From the NCBI GenBank assembly GCA_937880075.1, contig CALFLM010000076.1, positions 1 to 10,139 of the forward strand: a stretch of 10,139 bases of DNA, given 5' to 3'. Origin of the DNA: an uncultured Romboutsia sp. (GTDB lineage: Bacteria; Bacillota; Clostridia; Peptostreptococcales; Peptostreptococcaceae). A program made the translations under genes and the position numbers. Position 1 is the stretch's first letter, and every line of letters begins with the position of its first letter. A model generated the notes under the pieces. That model made no database searches. It was not told the DNA's origin and saw only the letters and a program-made list of their open reading frames with translations. Below are positions 6,205-10,139 of this stretch, one piece after another.

Positions 6205-8502
6205 ATGAATAAAGCTAAATCAAGAAATAAAGTAATAGCTTTGTCGGCTGTTGCGGTATCATCAGTAGCTATTGCATCCTATACAGTTTCAAGTATGGCT
6301 GAAAATAGAGAAGTTAAAGACCCAACAGCTCTTAATCTTAATGTAGATAAAATAGATAGAGACACAGTAAAAATATCTGTTGATAATATAACAGAGGCTA
6401 TAAAATCATTACAACTAAGCTTAGAAATACCAAGTGGAGCTAAGTTTGCATCAGAAGATGCTATAAAATGGTTAGTTAAAGATTCTGAAAAAATACAAAA
6501 AGATATAAGAATAAGCAACGAAGGAAAATATTTAGATATATTAATAGTTTCAGATGAAGAACTTGATAGAGATGGAAGTAAATTAGATATTTGTGAAATT
6601 GATGTGGCTAAATTAGATTCTATAGTAGGTGCAAAATCTAATGGATATAAAATAGTTCCAAGAGAAAATGCTAACAATGCATCATACACATACGTTGTAA
6701 CAAATACTAATAAATCTAAATCAGGAAGCAATATAGTAAATTCAAGTGATGATATGTTAAAAATAAATACACCTCCTACAATATCACTTAAAGAGGGAAC
6801 TATAAATGAAGCAATAATATCTGGTAAGAAAATAGAAGTTAAAGAAGGATATGACTTTAATGCTAATTTTAAATCATTTGTAGAAGTTAAAGATGAAGAT
6901 GGAAATTCAGAAGATGTTAATATAACTTTAGATGGTAATGTAAACACATCATTAGCTGGTTCTTACAATGTAAAAATAGTTGCTACAGATGCTGATGGAG
7001 ATAAAGGTGAAGTAAGCGCAGTAGTAAGTGTAACACCAGAAAAAGTAACTGAGTTACCTACAATTACAGGTGTTAAAGATAAGCATACTATATATGCAGG
7101 ACAAGTATTTGATCCAATGGAAGGCATAACTGCAAAAGATGCAAAGAATAATAAGCTAGAAGTAGTAATATCAGGAGACTTTAATATAGAAGAAGCTGGC
7201 GAGTATACTTTAACATACACTGCAAAAGATAAATGGGGTAATGTAGCTCAAAAAACTTCAGTTATTACAGTTATAAAAGATTCAGCTCCAGTAATAACAG
7301 GAGTAAGTGATAAAACTATTGAAAAAAATGATGAATTTGATCCATTAGATGGAGTAGAAGTAACAGATGATAACGATAAGGACATAAAATCAAAACTTAA
7401 GGTAACTGGAGAAGTAAATAATAAGGTAGCAGGTGAGTACAAATTAAGTTACTCTGTAACAGATAGTGCAAACAATACAACTAAAGCACAAAGAATTATA
7501 ACAGTAAAACCTAAAGTTGTTAGTGGTGAAGTTATAAATAAAGTACCTGTAATAACAGGTGTAAAAGACCAAACAATAAAAGTAGGACAAGCATTTGACC
7601 CTAAATTAGGAGTAAAAGCAAATGATGCAGAAGAAGGAGACTTAACATCAAGTATAAAAATAGATGGAGAAGTTGATATAAATAGTCCTGGAAAGTACAA
7701 ATTAACATATACAGTAAAAGACAGTAAAGGAGCAAAATCAACTGTTTCATGTGTAATAACTGTAGAAAAAGAAGATAAACCAGAAACTCCTGAAGTGCCA
7801 AATGTTCCGGAAACACCAGAAAAACCGGAAACTCCTGAAGTGCCAAATGTTCCAGAAACACCAGCAGTACCAAATAATCCAGTTATACCACCAAGTATAT
7901 CTGATAAGCTAGATAGCAATATAGTTGAAATTGTTACAGGAAATGGAGAAAAAGATACTCCTTTAGAATTAGAAATAAAAGAAGTAAGCTCAAAGGATTT
8001 AAATAATTTCTTAAATGACTTAAAAGACTTAAATCCAGTAGTAGAATCTATTTCAAAAGGTAAGGAATATACAGTTTATAAAATAAAGGTAGAAAATAAT
8101 AAATCTTCTTTATTAGCTAAATTATTTAAAGCATCAAAATCAAATGATAATATTTACTTAGATATAAAAGTAAAAAATACACATACTGAGTTAGTAAGTG
8201 CTTTAAATGAATTTGCAAAAGAAACAAATCCATCAGTTGAAATACCTCAAGATCAAAATCCACAAACTCCAGAGATTGATTCTGATAATAATTCAGGTAA
8301 CTCAGGTACAACAGGTTCTGGTTCAAATGGAAATAGTGAAAATTCAAATACTAATACTAATAAATCAGAAGAAACAGCTGGTGATAGCAACAAAACAGAA
8401 AATCCTAAAAGTGGTGATAGTAGTATATTAGGATATATAGGTTTAGGTGCAATTGCATCAAGTGCATTATTTGTAAACTTAAGAAAAAAGAAAAATAAAT
8501 AA
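6205..8502 (+). CDS. Sortase-anchored surface protein with cohesin-like N-terminus and four Ig-like repeats
   Basis: A 765-residue protein from ATG 6205. The signal peptide has a hydrophobic core at 10-24 and probable cleavage after SMA32. Residues about 38-175 form a beta-rich region with a cohesin-like pattern: alternating strands around VKISVDNI and LQLSLEI, then YLDILIVSDEEL, DGSKLDICEIDVAKL and GYKIVP. I propose this, but it is not certain. Four Ig-like repeats of the DUF5011/Cry22Aa type follow (about 190-280, 285-358, 362-437, 448-522). The last three start P-[TV]-ITGV, with GEYTLTYTAKD-like ends. A Pro/Glu linker with a duplicated 15-residue unit (526-555), an unassigned alpha/beta domain (about 568-675) and a Ser/Asn/Thr/Gly linker precede the sorting signal: NPKSG (733-737), a hydrophobic stretch, and RKKKNK at the end. 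It follows the protease by 73 bases with no U-tract terminator between, and a strong terminator comes after, so the two are probably co-transcribed. Likely role: a wall-attached stalk or scaffold, possibly docking the protease. A plain adhesin is the alternative. Confidence 0.82.
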   Translation: MNKAKSRNKVIALSAVAVSSVAIASYTVSSMAENREVKDPTALNLNVDKIDRDTVKISVDNITEAIKSLQLSLEIPSGAKFASEDAIKWLVKDSEKIQKDIRISNEGKYLDILIVSDEELDRDGSKLDICEIDVAKLDSIVGAKSNGYKIVPRENANNASYTYVVTNTNKSKSGSNIVNSSDDMLKINTPPTISLKEGTINEAIISGKKIEVKEGYDFNANFKSFVEVKDEDGNSEDVNITLDGNVNTSLAGSYNVKIVATDADGDKGEVSAVVSVTPEKVTELPTITGVKDKHTIYAGQVFDPMEGITAKDAKNNKLEVVISGDFNIEEAGEYTLTYTAKDKWGNVAQKTSVITVIKDSAPVITGVSDKTIEKNDEFDPLDGVEVTDDNDKDIKSKLKVTGEVNNKVAGEYKLSYSVTDSANNTTKAQRIITVKPKVVSGEVINKVPVITGVKDQTIKVGQAFDPKLGVKANDAEEGDLTSSIKIDGEVDINSPGKYKLTYTVKDSKGAKSTVSCVITVEKEDKPETPEVPNVPETPEKPETPEVPNVPETPAVPNNPVIPPSISDKLDSNIVEIVTGNGEKDTPLELEIKEVSSKDLNNFLNDLKDLNPVVESISKGKEYTVYKIKVENNKSSLLAKLFKASKSNDNIYLDIKVKNTHTELVSALNEFAKETNPSVEIPQDQNPQTPEIDSDNNSGNSGTTGSGSNGNSENSNTNTNKSEETAGDSNKTENPKSGDSSILGYIGLGAIASSALFVNLRKKKNK
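7780..7869 (+). repeat. Two tandem 45-bp units encoding a Pro-rich 15-residue linker repeat
   Basis: Units 7780-7824 and 7825-7869 are nearly identical. They encode PETPEVPNVPETPEK and PETPEVPNVPETPAV. The few differences are one CCA/CCG swap at each of two Pro codons and the last two codons. This is typical of wall-spanning linkers that vary in length by slippage or unequal recombination. Confidence 0.9.
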
Positions 8503-8522
8503 ATATATCGTTAAATAAATGG

Positions 8523-8560
8523 AAACCATATTGATTATATAGTCAATATGGTTTTTATTT
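8523..8560 (+). terminator. Strong intrinsic terminator ending the protease-scaffold operon
   Basis: AAACCATATTGA (8523-8534) pairs perfectly with TCAATATGGTTT (8543-8554), a 12-bp stem closed further by T-G and T-A pairs. It runs into TTTTT-A-TTT. It lies 20 bases after the stop at 8502 and separates the operon from the next gene. Confidence 0.92.
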
Positions 8561-8689
8561 ATTCTCACATATATAAACTCAATAATTTAACTAATAATTT
8601 TAATATAATTAACCATGAAAATATTTTAGAAAATAAGCAATAATAAATATATAAATAAAAAATATAGACAACTTGAAAAGGAGAAATAT

Positions 8690-8998
8690 ATGAAAGAATA
8701 TAGTTTCGATAAAAGAGAAGAGGCAATAAATTTTTTAGATAAACATAACTTTAAATACTACATACCAAGAGTATGTGAATATATGAGCAATATAAAAGAT
8801 GAGCTTAAAGCTTACTGTGTAGAAATATCAGATTCACATGAAGTAACACGTTGTTGGATAGTGTCTATTACAGATGGTAAAAAAGTTAGAGAAAAATTCT
8901 TTGATATTGAAAAATTAGATGAATTTAAAGATAGTGCTTATAATAAGGATTATAGAGAGCAAAAATATAAAGAAGGAATTGAAAATGAATATTTTTAA
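8690..8998 (+). CDS. Small hypothetical protein (102 residues), family not recognised
   Basis: The start ATG 8690 is supported by AAAAGGAG (8676-8683), 6 bases upstream. The protein is soluble and highly charged, with no signal peptide or membrane segment. It has three cysteines (C29, C43, C55), not spaced as a metal-binding motif. The pattern suggests an N-terminal helix (EEAINFLDKHNF), central strands (LKAYCVEISDS, TRCWIVSITDG, then KVREKFFDI), and a charged, Lys/Glu/Tyr-rich helical tail. That suggests a small alpha/beta domain, but I do not recognise it and assign no function. It stands alone between two terminators, so it is monocistronic. Coding is supported by the good ribosome site, codon use like its neighbours, and the dedicated terminator. 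Confidence 0.78.
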   Translation: MKEYSFDKREEAINFLDKHNFKYYIPRVCEYMSNIKDELKAYCVEISDSHEVTRCWIVSITDGKKVREKFFDIEKLDEFKDSAYNKDYREQKYKEGIENEYF

Positions 8999-9001
8999 AC
9001 T

Positions 9002-9049
9002 TTAATAAAGACCACTTACTTCTATTAAGAGTAAGTGGTCTTTATTAAT
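9002..9049. terminator. Intrinsic terminator after the small gene, 19-bp perfect stem
   Basis: The arm 9002-9020 (ending GACCACTTACT) pairs perfectly with 9030-9048 (starting AGTAAGTGGTC) around a 9-base loop. The outer part of the stem is A/T, so its 3' arm, CTTTATTAATT, supplies the U-rich tail. It begins 4 bases after the stop at 8998. The symmetrical A/T flanks would let it work in either direction. Confidence 0.88.
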
Positions 9050-9147
9050 TAATACAAAGAGCTAATCAATTAAATTTAACTATGAATATTTAAATAAAAA
9101 ATATAGATAATAAATAACAGATATAAATATAAATATGAGGTGAAAAC

Positions 9148-10137
9148 ATGTGTACATCATTAAGTATAAAATCAAATGAAGGACATAATTTTTTTGGAAG
9201 AAATATGGACTTAGCTTATGATTTTAATCAATCAGTGTTAATAATTCCAAGAAATCATCAATTTAAAGATAAAGTAACAGGAGATATAGTAAAAACTAAA
9301 TATGCTATTATTGGAATAGGTACAATGATTGATAATCATCCAGCAATAGCTGATGCTATGAATGAAAAAGGACTAGCTTGTGCTGGATTAAATTTTGACG
9401 GATATTCTTATGTAGAAGAAAATATAGTACCAGGCAAAAAAAATATCGCACCTTATGACTTTATACATTGGGTATTAGCTAATCATGAAACTGTAGATGA
9501 AGTTAAAAATGCTATAAAGGATATAGAACTAGTAAAAGTGCCTATAAATGAAAAAACACCATTACCAACACTTCATTGGATGATTGTTGATAAAACTGGT
9601 AAATCAATAGTTGTTGAAAAAACTAAAGACAAGTTTGCAGTTTATGATAACACTGTTGGAGTAATGACTAATAATCCAACATTTGATTGGCATATGACAA
9701 ATTTAAATGAATACATTAATATAACTCCGAATCATCCGAAAAATGTTAAATGGAGCGACCAAGAATTAACTCCTTTAGGAGCTGGCGCAGGTACATTAGG
9801 AATTCCTGGGGATTTTGAATCAGTTTCTAGATTTGTAAGAATAGCATACATTAGAGCTCATATGCCATCTATAGAAAATGATATAACTGCTGTTACTCAA
9901 TTTTTCCATATGCTTGACTATGTAAAAATGGTAAAAGGTGGAGTTATAACAAGAGATAAAATGGAAGACTTAACTAGATATTCTTCTTGTATGGACCAAG
10001 AAAAAGGTATTTATTATTACAGAAACTATAATAATAATAGAATAAATGCGATTGATATGCACAAAGAAGATTTAGATGCAACAGAAATAAAAGTATTCTC
10101 GTACTTAGAAACTCAAGACATAAATTATCAAAATTAA
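9148..10137 (+). CDS. bsh: Bile salt hydrolase (choloylglycine hydrolase, EC 3.5.1.24)
   Basis: A cytoplasmic Ntn-fold hydrolase of 329 residues, the usual length for this family. It splits glycine- or taurine-conjugated bile acids into free bile acid and amino acid, giving bile tolerance and feeding secondary bile-acid metabolism in the gut. Met1 must be removed to expose the nucleophile Cys2. All catalytic positions of characterised enzymes are present at their usual numbers: C2, R18 and D21 (GRNMD), N82 (GLNFDGY), N175 (MTNNP) and R228 (SVSRF). Asn at 82, where the Bacillus sphaericus penicillin V acylase has Tyr, favours bile salt over penicillin V. There is no signal peptide. The ribosome site GAGGTG (9137-9142) fits ATG 9148. 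It stands alone behind a terminator, and the stop TAA (10135-10137) is only 2 bases from the window end, so downstream partners cannot be judged. Function is confident; substrate preference is inferred only. Confidence 0.95.
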   Translation: MCTSLSIKSNEGHNFFGRNMDLAYDFNQSVLIIPRNHQFKDKVTGDIVKTKYAIIGIGTMIDNHPAIADAMNEKGLACAGLNFDGYSYVEENIVPGKKNIAPYDFIHWVLANHETVDEVKNAIKDIELVKVPINEKTPLPTLHWMIVDKTGKSIVVEKTKDKFAVYDNTVGVMTNNPTFDWHMTNLNEYINITPNHPKNVKWSDQELTPLGAGAGTLGIPGDFESVSRFVRIAYIRAHMPSIENDITAVTQFFHMLDYVKMVKGGVITRDKMEDLTRYSSCMDQEKGIYYYRNYNNNRINAIDMHKEDLDATEIKVFSYLETQDINYQN

Positions 10138-10139
10138 CG

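Noticed and set aside
7780..7869. CRISPR-like short repeat
   Set aside because: Only two abutting in-frame 45-bp units with no spacers; this is a protein linker duplication.
7870..7905. Pro-Pro site in the linker as a target of a PPEP-type protease
   Set aside because: The NPVIPPS stretch does not match the known VNPPVP-like consensus, and the operon protease is M60-like, not PPEP-like.
6279..7919. Long minus-strand frames opposite the surface-protein gene
   Set aside because: They are antisense shadows with repetitive Ser/Leu/Pro composition, no ribosome sites, and clear coding on the + strand.
8207..8431. 74-residue + strand frame inside the surface-protein gene
   Set aside because: It is an out-of-frame Ile/Gln/Lys-rich shadow of the Ser/Asn linker region.

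Overview
This is an AT-rich Gram-positive window. AGGAGG-type ribosome sites, A/T-ending codons, a GEMM-type riboswitch with an intrinsic terminator, a sortase-anchored surface protein and a bile salt hydrolase together suggest a gut-associated clostridium. The Peptostreptococcaceae (Paraclostridium, Paeniclostridium, Romboutsia, Clostridioides) are the likeliest group, but this is inference from style and gene content, not a species call. All four genes I support are on the + strand and complete.

Layout. Bases 1-413 hold no gene. They contain a long-range inverted repeat (60-125), a possible promoter (185-213), a GEMM / c-di-GMP-I-like aptamer (about 251-340) and an attenuator terminator (342-369). 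Next comes a 1905-residue secreted modular metalloprotease (414-6131): X-like module, dockerin, F5/8C-like and Fn3 modules, an M60-like (enhancin/ZmpB-type) domain with HEIGH plus a downstream Glu, then a second F5/8C module. After a 73-base gap containing a perfect 11-bp hairpin lies a 765-residue cell-wall-anchored protein (6205-8502). It has an N-terminal cohesin-like region, four Ig-like repeats, a Pro-rich linker and an NPKSG sorting signal. A strong terminator closes this two-gene unit (8523-8560). Two monocistronic genes follow: an unrecognised 102-residue protein (8690-8998) with its own 19-bp-stem terminator, and a 329-residue choloylglycine (bile salt) hydrolase (9148-10137) with every known active-site residue in place.

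How the parts may work together. The protease has a complete dockerin but no wall anchor; the next gene has a wall anchor and an N-terminal region whose pattern fits a cohesin. The simplest reading is a small surface complex in which the second protein displays the first, as a two-component, cellulosome-like device aimed at host glycoproteins rather than cellulose. A GEMM-family riboswitch upstream would place it under cyclic-dinucleotide control. Dockerin, M60 motif, sorting signal, hairpins and riboswitch core are read directly from the sequence. The cohesin assignment, the protein-protein pairing and the direction of the switch are inference.
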